Positions 18,237-27,058 of a DNA stretch of 64,000 nt are shown one piece after another. The stretch comes from DATMXT01 sp963662765 (GTDB lineage Bacteria > Bacillota > Clostridia > Oscillospirales > Feifaniaceae). The stretch spans positions 1 to 64,000 of the forward strand of contig CAXXUP010000008.1 in NCBI GenBank assembly GCA_963662765.2. Reading direction: 5' to 3'. The notes below the pieces were generated by a model. The model made no database searches and was not told where the DNA came from. It saw only the letters and a list, made by a program, of their open reading frames with translations. The position numbers were made by a program, and so were the translations under genes. The stretch's first letter is position 1, and every line of letters begins with the position of its first letter.

Positions 18237-20759
18237 ATGAAAACATATACCTACGAAGAGGCAATGGCAGCCAGCCTAGAGTATTTTAAAGGCGATGAAC
18301 TTGCAGCATCGGTTTGGATAAACAAATATGCGATGAAGGACTCCTTCGGCAATTTGTACGAACACTCTCCAGAGGATATGCATTGGAGACTTGCCAATGA
18401 ATTTGCAAGGATAGAGTCCAGCTATCCAAATCCTATGGATGCCAATGAAATCTACGAACTTCTTAAGGAGTTCAGATACATTGTTCCACAAGGCGGACCA
18501 ATGACGGGAATTGGCAATAACTACCAGATAGCATCACTATCTAACTGTTTTGTTATAGGACACAACAAACCTGCTGATTCCTACGGTGGAATCATGAGAA
18601 TAGACGAAGAGCAGGTTCAGCTTATGAAAAGACGCGGTGGAGTGGGTCACGACCTTTCGCATATCAGACCTTCCGGTAGTCCGGTGCTTAACAGCGCATT
18701 AACCTCTACCGGTGTGGTTCCGTTTATGGAGCGTTATTCGAATTCTACCAGGGAAGTTGCACAGGACGGGCGAAGAGGTGCGCTTATGTTAAGTATTTCC
18801 ATAAAACATCCGGATTCCGAAAATTTCATTGATGCAAAACTGGAACAAGGGAAGGTTACAGGAGCAAACGTATCTGTTAAGATTGACGACGAATTCATGC
18901 GGGCCGCTCTTCATAACAACCCTTACAGGCAGCAATATCCGGTAGATTCTCTAAATCCTGTGGTTGTAAAGGAAATTGATGCAAACGCATTGTGGAAGAA
19001 AATCATTCACAATGCCTGGAAATCTGCAGAACCAGGAGTTTTATTCTGGGATACAATTATCAGGGAGTCTCTTCCAGATTGCTATGCAGATCTTGGCTAT
19101 AAGACTGTCAGTACAAATCCGTGCGGAGAGATTCCTCTCTGCCCCTACGACTCCTGCCGGCTTATTGCCATCAATTTATTTTCATATGTGGACAACCCTT
19201 TTACCCCAAAAGCAAAGTTCAATATGGAGCTTTTCAAGGATCATGCGAGAAAAGCAATGAGACTCAATGACGACCTCATAGATCTTGAAATGGAGAAAAT
19301 TGACGGAATTCTGGCAAAGATAAAAGACGATCCGGAGGAGGACGAGGTAAAGCTGGCGGAGCTTACGCTTTGGCAAAAGATACAGAAAAAGACAATCGGA
19401 GGAAGAAGAACAGGTCTTGGAATAACAGCAGAGGGAGACATGCTTGCAGCGCTTGGGCTTATTTACGGAACAGATAAGGCAATCGATTTTTCCGTTGAAA
19501 TACAAAAGACCTTAGCTATTGAGGCCTACAGATCGTCTACTATTATGGCACAGGATAGGGGCGCGTTCCCTATCTATGATGCAAAGCGTGAAGAAAACAA
19601 TCCGATGATTGCAAGGATCCGCAAGGAGGATGAAGAGATGTATGATCAAATGGTGAGATACGGCAGAAGGAACATTTCCATGCTTACAATAGCACCAACA
19701 GGATCTACCTCTTTGATGACCCAGACAACATCAGGAATTGAGCCTGTATTCCTGCCTGTATACAAGCGCAGAAGAAAGGTCAACCCTAACGACAAGAATG
19801 TAACAATATCATTCAGGGACGGAAAAGGAGATGCATGGGAAGAATATTATGTATTTCATCACAAATTCCTTACATGGTGTGAAATAAATGGTGTGGAGAA
19901 AGGCAAGGTTCTCCAGCTTGAAGATTCTAAGGTTGGGGAGCTTTTGAAGAAGTCTCCTTACTACAAGGCAACCTCAAACGACATCGACTGGCTGGCCAAG
20001 GTAAAAATGCAGGGGCGCATGCAAAAATGGGTGGACCATTCGATAAGTGTTACCGTAAACCTGCCTAACGATGCAACAGAAGAACTGGTGGCAGACGTTT
20101 ATAAAACAGCATGGGAATATGGTTGTAAAGGAGTAACCGTTTACAGGGATGGATCCAGAACAGGCGTTCTAGTATCTACAAAAGACAACGAAGTAAAAGA
20201 GGCTGTTTTACGCAAGAGGGATCGTCCTCAGTCATTGGAAGCAGAGGTAATCCGTTTCAAAAACGGCAACGAACAATGGATAGCTCTTGTCGGACTTTTG
20301 AAAGGAGTTCCTTATGAGATCTTTACCGGTATATTAGATGAAGACTCCAGAAATATTCCTAAATCCGTTTCAATGGGATTCATTGTCAAAGAGAAAAACG
20401 ATACCGGAAACACAAGGTACGACTTCCAGTACATTGACAAATTAGGTTACAGAAATACGGTTGGGGGTATATCGCATATGTTCAATAAAGAGTACTGGAA
20501 TTATGCAAAGTTAATCTCGGGAGTTTTACGTAACGGTATGCCAATAACAGATGTTGTAAACCTTGTTAACGGACTACAGCTAGACAGCGAAGCAATAAGC
20601 ACATGGAAAAACGGAGTAGAGAGAACGCTTAAAAGATATATTCCCGATGGTACCAAAGATGATTCGGGCAAGAAATGCGAGAAGTGCGGCTCGAGCGAGC
20701 TGGTTTATCAGGAGGGGTGCCTTAACTGCGTCTCCTGCGGGTACTCAAAGTGCGGATAA
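18237..20759 (+). CDS. nrdJ: Adenosylcobalamin-dependent (class II) ribonucleotide reductase
   Basis: Intact 840-residue enzyme that reduces ribonucleotides to deoxyribonucleotides using a B12-generated thiyl radical. Key features are the substrate-pair cysteine in IASLSNCFVIG (about residue 104), GGVGHDLSHIRPSGSPV, the radical region TNPCGEIPL (NPCGE at residues 294-298, Cys296), MLTIAPTGSTSLMTQTTSGI and a TSCPD-type domain in the last 170 residues. The C-terminus is a Cys-rich ribbon (CEKCGSSELVYQEGCLNC, then CGYSKCG) that would re-reduce the active site. No NrdB-like subunit is nearby, as expected for class II. This is one of the few long genes in this block without an indel. Confidence 0.93.
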   Translation: MKTYTYEEAMAASLEYFKGDELAASVWINKYAMKDSFGNLYEHSPEDMHWRLANEFARIESSYPNPMDANEIYELLKEFRYIVPQGGPMTGIGNNYQIASLSNCFVIGHNKPADSYGGIMRIDEEQVQLMKRRGGVGHDLSHIRPSGSPVLNSALTSTGVVPFMERYSNSTREVAQDGRRGALMLSISIKHPDSENFIDAKLEQGKVTGANVSVKIDDEFMRAALHNNPYRQQYPVDSLNPVVVKEIDANALWKKIIHNAWKSAEPGVLFWDTIIRESLPDCYADLGYKTVSTNPCGEIPLCPYDSCRLIAINLFSYVDNPFTPKAKFNMELFKDHARKAMRLNDDLIDLEMEKIDGILAKIKDDPEEDEVKLAELTLWQKIQKKTIGGRRTGLGITAEGDMLAALGLIYGTDKAIDFSVEIQKTLAIEAYRSSTIMAQDRGAFPIYDAKREENNPMIARIRKEDEEMYDQMVRYGRRNISMLTIAPTGSTSLMTQTTSGIEPVFLPVYKRRRKVNPNDKNVTISFRDGKGDAWEEYYVFHHKFLTWCEINGVEKGKVLQLEDSKVGELLKKSPYYKATSNDIDWLAKVKMQGRMQKWVDHSISVTVNLPNDATEELVADVYKTAWEYGCKGVTVYRDGSRTGVLVSTKDNEVKEAVLRKRDRPQSLEAEVIRFKNGNEQWIALVGLLKGVPYEIFTGILDEDSRNIPKSVSMGFIVKEKNDTGNTRYDFQYIDKLGYRNTVGGISHMFNKEYWNYAKLISGVLRNGMPITDVVNLVNGLQLDSEAISTWKNGVERTLKRYIPDGTKDDSGKKCEKCGSSELVYQEGCLNCVSCGYSKCG

Positions 20760-20797
20760 AGTCTTATAGTTAGGATAATGTTTCAATTTTAAAGTGA

Positions 20798-21272
20798 ATG
20801 ATTGTATATCCAAACGCTAAAATCAATATTGGTCTTAAGATTATAGAAAAACGTAAAGACGGGTTTCATAATCTTGAGACCTTTTTTTTCCCGATTGATC
20901 TCTGTGATATTCTTGAGATAGTAGAATCGAACGAAACGACCATTGAAATTTACGGATTAAGACCGGTAGGCAACCCAAGTGATAATTTGTGTGTTAAAGC
21001 TTATAATCTTATTGCAGACGAGTTTAAACTTCCTCCGGTTGAGATCCACCTTTACAAAAGAATCCCCGCAGGTGCAGGACTTGGTGGTGGCTCTTCCGAT
21101 GCAGCGCAGACTCTGGTTGCGCTCAACAAACTGTTCGAACTCAACCTGAGCGATGAAATAATGGCCGGGTATGCCGCAAAGCTTGGAAGCGACTGTCCCT
21201 TTTTTATTTATTCCAAAGGGCTCAACAAACAAGAGGGAGAGGGAATGTTTGCAGAAGGCAGGGGAGAGATAT
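20798..21272 (+). CDS. ispE: 4-diphosphocytidyl-2-C-methyl-D-erythritol kinase (3'-truncated at the junction)
   Basis: GHMP kinase of the non-mevalonate isoprenoid pathway. The N-terminus YPNAKINIGLKIIEKRKDGF is the IspE signature, and the ATP-binding glycine motif PAGAGLGGGSSDAAQTL follows at about residue 90. GSDCPFFIYSK is next, and FAEGRGEI is the last recognisable block. After roughly 155 of the usual 270 residues the coding match stops and clostridial sequence on the other strand begins, so the missing half reflects the chimeric join, not decay. Confidence 0.85.
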
Positions 21273-21285
21273 GGCCATGCCCTCG
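21255..21285. other. Second chimeric junction (Bacteroidetes to Firmicutes)
   Basis: Left of about 21270 the plus strand still codes for IspE (FAEGRGEI). From about 21275 rightward the minus strand codes for a Cna-B-type surface protein (VTKVWVLPEG), and base composition rises sharply in GC. Neither gene is complete at this point. The minus-strand frame happens to stay open to 21222, which makes a false fusion tail. Confidence 0.85.
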
Positions 21286-23618
21286 GGCAGGACCCAGACC
21301 TTCGTGACGTCGATTTCATCAATGAGCCCCGTCAGGGCGTTGATGATCGTAAGTCCGTCGACCGAGGTGGAATATCCGCTGAGTGTGCGCTCAGACACGG
21401 TGTATACATAGTCGGCACCGGTGGCGGGATTGATCTTGTCAACCGTGACGGTCTTCTCCCAACGAAGCGGGTTGCCGGTTACGGCGTCAGCCGACGACAT
21501 CGTAACAACCTGATTGTTTGTGTCGTTTTTCTTGAGGTCAATTGTGATGCCGGCGGGAAGTTCCGTACCGGTCGGGACACGCCAGACCTTCACGATGGTG
21601 ATCGTCTTTGTGCCCGGGTCTAGCTCGTTTTCGATGGTGTCGTTATTGCCGATGGTGCTGGAGCTGTGAATGACACCGCCCGAGATGGCAAGGGTCTTGG
21701 AGCCGGCCCACAGTTTATAGCCTGTGGCGGCCGCAGTCTCGGTCAAGGTGTAAGTGAAGCCGGAGGGCAGGTTCTCAAAGAGCACCTGGCCTGCCGTGCC
21801 GCTGCCTCCGGAGACGGCCGTCTTCGTGACGGTGATGCCGTTCGCGGTTGCTGCAAGCTGGAAGGTGGCGCCATCAAGAGCCAGATCGTTATATGCACTG
21901 GTCTTATTAAAGGTGAGGGAGCCGAGGAAGCCCTTGACCGTCGGGCTCGTGAAGGCCGCGGTCTTCATTTTCGCGTCGATCTGAGCGGGTGTCATGTTCA
22001 GGAGGTCATCGGTCGGGCCCAGCACAAGGTACTTGAGCTCGGCCACACCGTTGGTGGGATAAGCTGTATTGGACACAAAGCCCGCCGCAGCATTGTTGAG
22101 GACGACCCTGTACGTCAGTGTGTATGTGGTCACACCATCGTCGGTGGTGCCGTAGAGATCATTTTTGACGTCCCAGACAATCTGCCCGTTTGCAGAATCA
22201 TAGTAATATGTGTTGTTTGAGTTCGTGGAGAACTTTCCACCGTTTGCAATGAGATTGCTGGCGTCGAACAGGATGTTGCCACCCATCTCATCGGTGACAA
22301 GCCAAGCCTGCGCAAGTTTGGTGATGATCTGGCTGATCTGGGTGAGCTGCAGTCCGAGATCGCTTGCGCTGACCGCCGACAGTACGCTGTTGACCCCGAC
22401 CTTATCCGCAAACCAAGTCGTAATGCCGATTTCGCCGTAGGAGTAGTCGTAGTCGGGATTTGATGGTTTCGTCGCCGACCAGTTCACTTTGAGGCCGTCG
22501 GAGGCAAAGCAGACCGCAAATACTTTGGCGGACGCACTCTGAATGTCATCCACAACGCCGGGAACGTCAACAAAATCGTCCCAAGTCGCAAAGCTGCCGC
22601 CGCCGCGAGAGCCGGAGAAGAAGGCAAGCTCCGAGGTGTTCTCATCTTCGTCGTCCACATGGTATGTCGGCTGGCCGTCGGAGAGCAGAATGACATAGAC
22701 GCTCTTGATGCCGGCAATGGAGCCGCCGGTCGCCTGTCCCGCTGTCAGCAGGTTGCGGGCCAGCATGAGGCCACCCTCAATATTGGTGCCGCCCTCGTCA
22801 TTTTCCGTCTTGGCGTGGGTGTGATTTGTATCGGCAGGTGTCGTGCAACCGGGATATGTGCAGTGACTGTGCTGGTTAGCTAAGTTGCTGGACGACTCCA
22901 CCCCGCAAACGCTGCAGCGATAACGCTTTGGGCTGGATTGATACTGCACCATTTGAGCTTTTGTGTTCTGCTCAACATAGCTGGCCTGGGTTGTGTACTC
23001 AAAGTTGACTGCCAGGCTGTTGATGGAGCTGACGACGTCCGAATTGAGAACGCCTGCTCCGCTGTTGGCGTCGACCCAGCCGCTGACCGTCTTGGCGTTG
23101 GCACCGAACTCCACAAGCGAAATCATACGCTTGGCGTCGCCCGCTCCCGTCACATAACTGTTGACAAAATCGGCGGCCTTATTCTTCGCAAGCGTGATGC
23201 GCTGCTCAGCAGCGTTGGAGGTGCTGGTGCCGTCGAGCTTATCCTTCATGCTGTTGGAGACGTCCATGACCAGCACGACGGCAGCGTCGGCGGAGATCTC
23301 GAGTTCCCCAAGGTCCTGTGTGGTCATGACCTCGAGCTTGATGTCGAAGACGTTCTCGGCATTGGCTTCGGTGCCCGAAACAGTCTTCTTGAGCGCGACG
23401 TCATAATTGCCGGAACCGGCCGTGGTGCCGTCCGCCTTATAATAGGAATACTGGGCCGGATTGCTGCCAGTTGCGCCGCCCGAGACGATCTGCTGTGCGC
23501 TTTCATAGCTCACGCCCACCGGCAATACTGTGGCAAACGCTGTCACGAGCCCTGACGTCGATAAAATCATAATCAGCGCCAGAACAAGCGATAAGCCTCT
23601 ACGTGTCCTCGTCTTCAT
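21275..23618 (-). CDS. VWA and Cna-B/SpaA-domain surface protein (3'-truncated at the junction)
   Basis: Large secreted cell-surface protein of Firmicutes, perhaps a pilin-like adhesin. The start at 23618 has an AGGAGG site and a signal peptide (RGLSLVLALIMILSTSG). A von Willebrand A domain follows with the MIDAS motif DVSNSM and later EGGTNIEGGLML and YVILLSDGQPTYH. Inserted in it is a Cys/His cluster (CSVCG, HSHC, YPGC, NHTH). Near residues 560-680 is a SpaA-like prealbumin fold (LDGATFQLAAT, GQVLFENLPSGFTYTLTETA), then Cna-B repeats (TITIVKVWRVPTGTELPAGI, then VTKVWVLPEG). A C-terminal sortase signal is expected but lies beyond the join. Confidence 0.82.
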
Positions 23619-23688
23619 TTGATACCCTCCTAGTTTACAATGAATGAATTATTTAATCTTTAAAAAACTCAAATGCCCTAAACGCTTT

Positions 23689-24105
23689 TCACTCTGATTT
23701 TCTAAGTACGTCGTCCATCAGGTTCATAAGCTCGAATACACTTCGGAACGGTGCCTCGCTGCCTCCCTCGATCCAGGCCACGCTGCCCTGCCAACTGGCA
23801 TTTTGCCGGAAAATAACCCTCAGTTTGAATGATGCTTTAGCCGCCGCCGGATGCTTTGTCTCCGGCAGTTTTTCCTCTTCGGACTCTCCTGTGAAACTGC
23901 GCATGGTCGTCGCCGATTTGGGAAGTTCAAGTTCATCGAGCATGTTATCTATATACAGCAGCATCTCCATTGTGCCGCGAAAAGATACCTCTCCAAACTG
24001 CGGGTTATAAATCGATCCTTCCGGTATCCGCCCGGTGTAATCCGATATCCTGATCAGAGTGGTTCGAAGGTCGTTGGGAGCAAAGCATCCGTGCACAACA
24101 GCCAT
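23689..24105 (-). CDS. Conserved hypothetical protein
   Basis: A 138-residue protein I do not recognise by name. The C-terminal 45 residues (FKLRVIFRQNASWQGSVAWI, then FRSVFELMNLMDDVL) follow a pattern I associate with small conserved clostridial hypotheticals that pair a beta-rich stretch with a final helix. The N-terminal part (GCFAPNDLRTTLIRISDYTG) and a charged linker (GESEEEKLPETKH) show no motif. It lies just upstream of the surface protein in the same direction. No signal peptide is visible, so it is probably cytoplasmic; a link to regulation of the surface protein would be speculation. Confidence 0.6.
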   Translation of the reverse strand: MAVVHGCFAPNDLRTTLIRISDYTGRIPEGSIYNPQFGEVSFRGTMEMLLYIDNMLDELELPKSATTMRSFTGESEEEKLPETKHPAAAKASFKLRVIFRQNASWQGSVAWIEGGSEAPFRSVFELMNLMDDVLRKSE

Positions 24106-24234
24106 TTTTCATCATCTCCGAAATCCAATTTTTGTTCTTTGGACTTATTGTACAAGCGGGAAGTTATATTCGGGTTATATTCCGAGCATTTTAGGAAAAT
24201 ATCTTTGTAAAATTTATAACAAAAGGTACTTGAA

Positions 24235-24266
24235 AAAATGAGCCTTTTTACGCAAAAGGCTCATTT
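24235..24266. terminator. Bidirectional terminator
   Basis: AATGAGCCTTTT and AAAAGGCTCATT form a 12-bp stem with a 5-base loop, flanked by A-runs on the left and T-runs on the right. It can serve the leftward YihY gene's opposite side and shield the hypothetical gene at 23689. Confidence 0.75.
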
Positions 24267-24307
24267 TAATCGTTATTTTTCCTGTTTTTTGGGTGCGCGT
24301 CAGGCGG

Positions 24308-25198
24308 CTATTCCTTGCGGGTGACATTTTCTTCCGTTTTCATCTCCAGGAGAATTCCGTTTACCTCACCGCCCAGTACAACGACGGTTCCGGTGATATA
24401 AAGCCAGAGCAGCAGCACCAGCACCGCGCCAAGCGAGCCATAGAGCATTGAATAGCGGGCCATGTTTGCGACATAGTAAGAGAATGCGTTGGAGGCCGCC
24501 ATCCACACGGTCAGGGTAAAGAGGGTGCCAGGCAGCGCCTGCCGCACCGTCAGCCGCACACTGGGTCCGAACACATAGATGACCATAATGAGGGCGAGGG
24601 AATATGTGGTCAGCACGATGCCGCGTGTCGAGATGATCCACTCGGCCACGCCCGCAAACTGCGGAATGAAGTCGGCGATTTTTTCAAGCACGGTGCGCCC
24701 CGTCAGCGCAAAGACAATTCCGAGCGGCATCGAGGCCAATAGCCCCACCGTGATGGCAAAGGAAGCGGCAAACCGCACCGGAAAAGAGCGCCTTTTCGTA
24801 ACACGCATAGCCGCGTCGAGCGCGTTTTGCAGCGAACGGGTCGCCCGCGAAAAAAACCAGACGGTGAGCAGCAGCCCGGTCCAGACAAGGGTGGGCGAAG
24901 TTACGCTTCTGACATATTCGATAAATGTCCAGAGCATGTCGACCACCTCTTCGGGAATGAAGCCGTCAGTCTGGAAAAACTCGGAGAGTTCAAAGCTTGT
25001 CATACCGATAAGAGAAGTCAGGAAAATGACGAGCGGAAAAAGCGAAAACAAAAAATAGTAAGCGAGCTGAGCGCCCCTTTCCCCGACCCGATCGCCCAAA
25101 TACCGACGAATGAGCGCGTACAAAAAGCGCACCGGTTTTCCGGAGCGCGACACCCTGCGCTCAAACCACTCTTTTATCCGATGTCCGGCAAGTGCCAT
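24308..25198 (-). CDS. YihY/virulence factor BrkB family membrane protein
   Basis: A 296-residue polytopic membrane protein of the family once called ribonuclease BN. The start at 25198 is preceded by GGAGG at 7 bases; the frame is open for seven more codons upstream without a site. It has six hydrophobic segments. The hallmark GERGAQLAYYFLFSLFPLVI is near residue 45, and the C-terminal pair YSMLYGSLGAVLVLLLWLYI and VVLGGEVNGILLEM matches the family well. Its transport or envelope role is not established. It is transcribed alone toward the terminator at 24235. Confidence 0.88.
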   Translation of the reverse strand: MALAGHRIKEWFERRVSRSGKPVRFLYALIRRYLGDRVGERGAQLAYYFLFSLFPLVIFLTSLIGMTSFELSEFFQTDGFIPEEVVDMLWTFIEYVRSVTSPTLVWTGLLLTVWFFSRATRSLQNALDAAMRVTKRRSFPVRFAASFAITVGLLASMPLGIVFALTGRTVLEKIADFIPQFAGVAEWIISTRGIVLTTYSLALIMVIYVFGPSVRLTVRQALPGTLFTLTVWMAASNAFSYYVANMARYSMLYGSLGAVLVLLLWLYITGTVVVLGGEVNGILLEMKTEENVTRKE

Positions 25199-25395
25199 AT
25201 AAACCTCCACGATGCACACACTATCTTATAAAAGTATCCCCCATTATATACCACACATACAACAATTACAACTTGTGGAATTTGGACATACTGAAAAACG
25301 GAGGTGCCCCATGAACAAAACGATTTTTTCCGGCCGCGCCCTGCTTTTATGCTCCCGCCGCGGCCTTGAAGGTTGACCCCCTTGGTGTTTCACGT
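25199..25395. other. Intergenic region upstream of the tiny lipoprotein ORF
   Basis: Contains the YihY ribosome-binding site on the minus strand and, on the plus strand, GGAGGTGCCCC before an ATG at 25311 that opens only a 22-codon frame ending at a TGA. The rest is AT-rich and likely holds promoters for both directions; I see no clear -35/-10 pair. Confidence 0.35.
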
Positions 25396-25539
25396 ATGAG
25401 AATGATGTTTGCGGCCATCGCCGTCACCCTGCTGCTGTTTGCGGGGGGGTGTGGCAAAGAGGCAAGGTCCATTCCCCGACAGGTCAACGGTGTGCGGCTT
25501 GTTGACCGCGGGACCCTGCCCTTGTATAATGTGAGGTGA
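25396..25539 (+). CDS. Tiny putative lipoprotein (47 aa), perhaps truncated
   Basis: The frame from ATG 25396 starts MRMMFAAIAVTLLLFAGGCG: a hydrophobic stretch ending in the lipobox FAGGC, as in a lipoprotein signal. A charged mature part (KEARSIPRQVNGVRLVDRGT) ends within the hairpin at 25519-25564. At 47 residues it is too short to be a normal lipoprotein, and the last codons are part of the hairpin stem, so it may be the broken start of a longer gene. No strong ribosome-binding site precedes the ATG. Confidence 0.35.
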   Translation: MRMMFAAIAVTLLLFAGGCGKEARSIPRQVNGVRLVDRGTLPLYNVR

Positions 25540-25564
25540 AAGGCACCGTCACATTATACAAGGG
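25519..25564 (+). promoter_or_regulatory. Long hairpin ending at the ribosome-binding site of the racemase gene
   Basis: A perfect 16-bp inverted repeat, CCCTTGTATAATGTGA at 25519-25534 and its complement at 25549-25564, encloses 14 bases that can pair further (GGTG with CACC). The right arm ends inside the run AAGGGGGG that forms the ribosome-binding site of the gene at 25573. Folding could therefore mask translation. No T-run follows, so it is not a standard terminator. Confidence 0.6.
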
Positions 25565-25572
25565 GGGTACTT

Positions 25573-26268
25573 ATGAAAAGAATAGGCATGATCGGCGGAC
25601 TGAGCTGGCAGTCCACGGTGGACTATTACCGGGTGGTCAATGAGGAGTCGAACAAGCTGCTAGGCGGCTGCAGCACCGCCGAGATTCTCATGTATTCGGT
25701 CAACCTGGCCGAAATGCTCGGCTATGCCGGCCGCGGAGAAAAGGATATCCTGGCGGGACGGCTGTGCGAAGTCGCCAAGACGCTTGAGGATGCTGGCGCG
25801 GGACTTGTGGTGCTGTGCACCAACACGATGCACATGGTGGCCCCTGAAATTGAAAAGGCGCTTAAAGTACCGTTTTTGCACATTGCGGACGCGGCGGCCG
25901 CCGAGATCAAGCGCCGTGGTTTAACCAGAGTGGGCCTGCTCGGAACCCCATTTACAATGTCTCAGCCCTTCTACCGGGAACGGCTAAAAGAGTTGCACGG
26001 CATTGACGTCATCATCCCGGATGCCCGCCATCACGCCGAGATTTACCGAGTCATCACCGAGGAACTCACTTTCGGCAAGCTTGTTGACAGCTCCAGAGCC
26101 TACTTTCTTGCGGTCATTGAGGAGCTGCGGGCGGCGGGGGCGCAGGGCGTGGTGCTCGGATGCACCGAGATCCCCATGCTCATCAAGCAAAAGGATACCG
26201 ACCTACCGGTTTTCGACACCGCCACGCTGCACGCGGCCGAGGCAGTCCGACTGGCAGCCCGGGACTGA
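25573..26268 (+). CDS. Aspartate/glutamate racemase family protein
   Basis: Cofactor-independent amino-acid racemase, 231 residues, matching the aspartate racemase subfamily. The N-terminal KRIGMIGGLSWQSTVDYYR is the family start. The two catalytic cysteines are at Cys82 (VVLCTNTMH) and Cys197 (VVLGCTEIPML), with GLLGTPFTMSQPFY between them. It interconverts L- and D-forms of aspartate or a related amino acid; the exact substrate is not readable. It is transcribed rightward alone and is followed by a terminator. Confidence 0.88.
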   Translation: MKRIGMIGGLSWQSTVDYYRVVNEESNKLLGGCSTAEILMYSVNLAEMLGYAGRGEKDILAGRLCEVAKTLEDAGAGLVVLCTNTMHMVAPEIEKALKVPFLHIADAAAAEIKRRGLTRVGLLGTPFTMSQPFYRERLKELHGIDVIIPDARHHAEIYRVITEELTFGKLVDSSRAYFLAVIEELRAAGAQGVVLGCTEIPMLIKQKDTDLPVFDTATLHAAEAVRLAARD

Positions 26269-26301
26269 CCTTTTTCGAACGCGTACATATATCATATAAT
26301 C

Positions 26302-26333
26302 AAAGGCGGACATCCGTAAAGATGTCCGCCTTT
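26302..26333. terminator. Terminator between the racemase and the B3/B4 gene
   Basis: AAAGGCGGACATC and GATGTCCGCCTTT form a 13-bp stem with a 6-base loop, with A/T ends on both sides, so it can act for both convergent genes. Confidence 0.8.
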
Positions 26334-26352
26334 ACATATACTTTTTGGGTCG

Positions 26353-27058
26353 TTACAGCTCGATGACAGCGTCATCTCTCGTCATGATTTTTGCTGCGGC
26401 GACCGTGCCGCCGAGATCGTCCCGCACACCCTTTGCAAGCTCTGCCATAGCCCCCTCAAGCGCCTCCCTGCGGGTGGGGTCGACGCACTCGATGATCATG
26501 AAGGCGTTTTTTGTCTTTTCGGTCGCCATCGTCCGCTGGCCGTCCCGCCAGTTCCAGCACCGGCAGACAGCACCAACGTCGTCGAGGTAGCAGACTTCGC
26601 CCGGCAGCGTGGGGTCCGGCTCTGGGTCGCCCAGCGCCAGAAAACCGTCGCCGCCCGCCGTGACGGTCAGTCGCAGGTCGCCGACAAAGGAGTCGATGTC
26701 TTCGACGCCCGACGGCAGCCCATATCGCAGCGACACGGCGTTGTAGAGGTCCACCACCGGGTTGATGGATCCGACCCCGACGCCCTTGTCAATGCGCTTT
26801 AACAGGGCTTCAATTGAAGAGCGCACGCCCTTCTTGGTTTTGAACTTCGAAAAGGCATCCCGCCAGACGGCGACAACGGGGTTTTGGCTCACCTGCTCGA
26901 CCATCAGATATTGCTTTGCATCAAGGCATGCCTGCGCAAGCAGGGCCTGTGCGGCGGGGGTTATCACCCTCATTTTCAATGCCCTTTGCCACGATGACGG
27001 CAAAGGCGGCATCCGGGAAAATGTCCCAGAAGGACTCTTCAATCACAAATTTGCTCAC
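26353..27058 (-). CDS. B3/B4 tRNA-binding domain protein (one homopolymer frameshift)
   Basis: Resembles the free-standing B3/B4 domain of phenylalanyl-tRNA synthetase beta, suggested to act in tRNA editing. Visible blocks are FVIEESFWDIFPDAAFAVIV at the N-terminus, then NPVVAVWRDAFSKFKTKKG, RSSIEALLKRI, GSINPVVDLYNAVSLRYGLP, VCRCWNWRDGQRT and TKNAFMIIECVDP. The GTG start at 27058 overlaps the stop of the upstream gene by 4 bases (GTGA). A run of five C near 26968 should be four: removing one joins EGDNP to AAQALLAQ. Joined length is about 234 residues. Confidence 0.8.

Noticed and set aside
8992..21270. Bacteroidetes block as a horizontally transferred island
   Set aside because: It contains housekeeping genes, has no mobility genes or flanking repeats, and ends mid-gene at 21.27 kb; an assembly chimera is simpler.
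21171..22220. Rightward ORFs of 150 and 184 aa
   Set aside because: Antisense to the Cna-B protein; the first also crosses the junction.
22938..23555. Rightward 205-aa ORF
   Set aside because: Antisense shadow of the VWA domain in GC-rich sequence.
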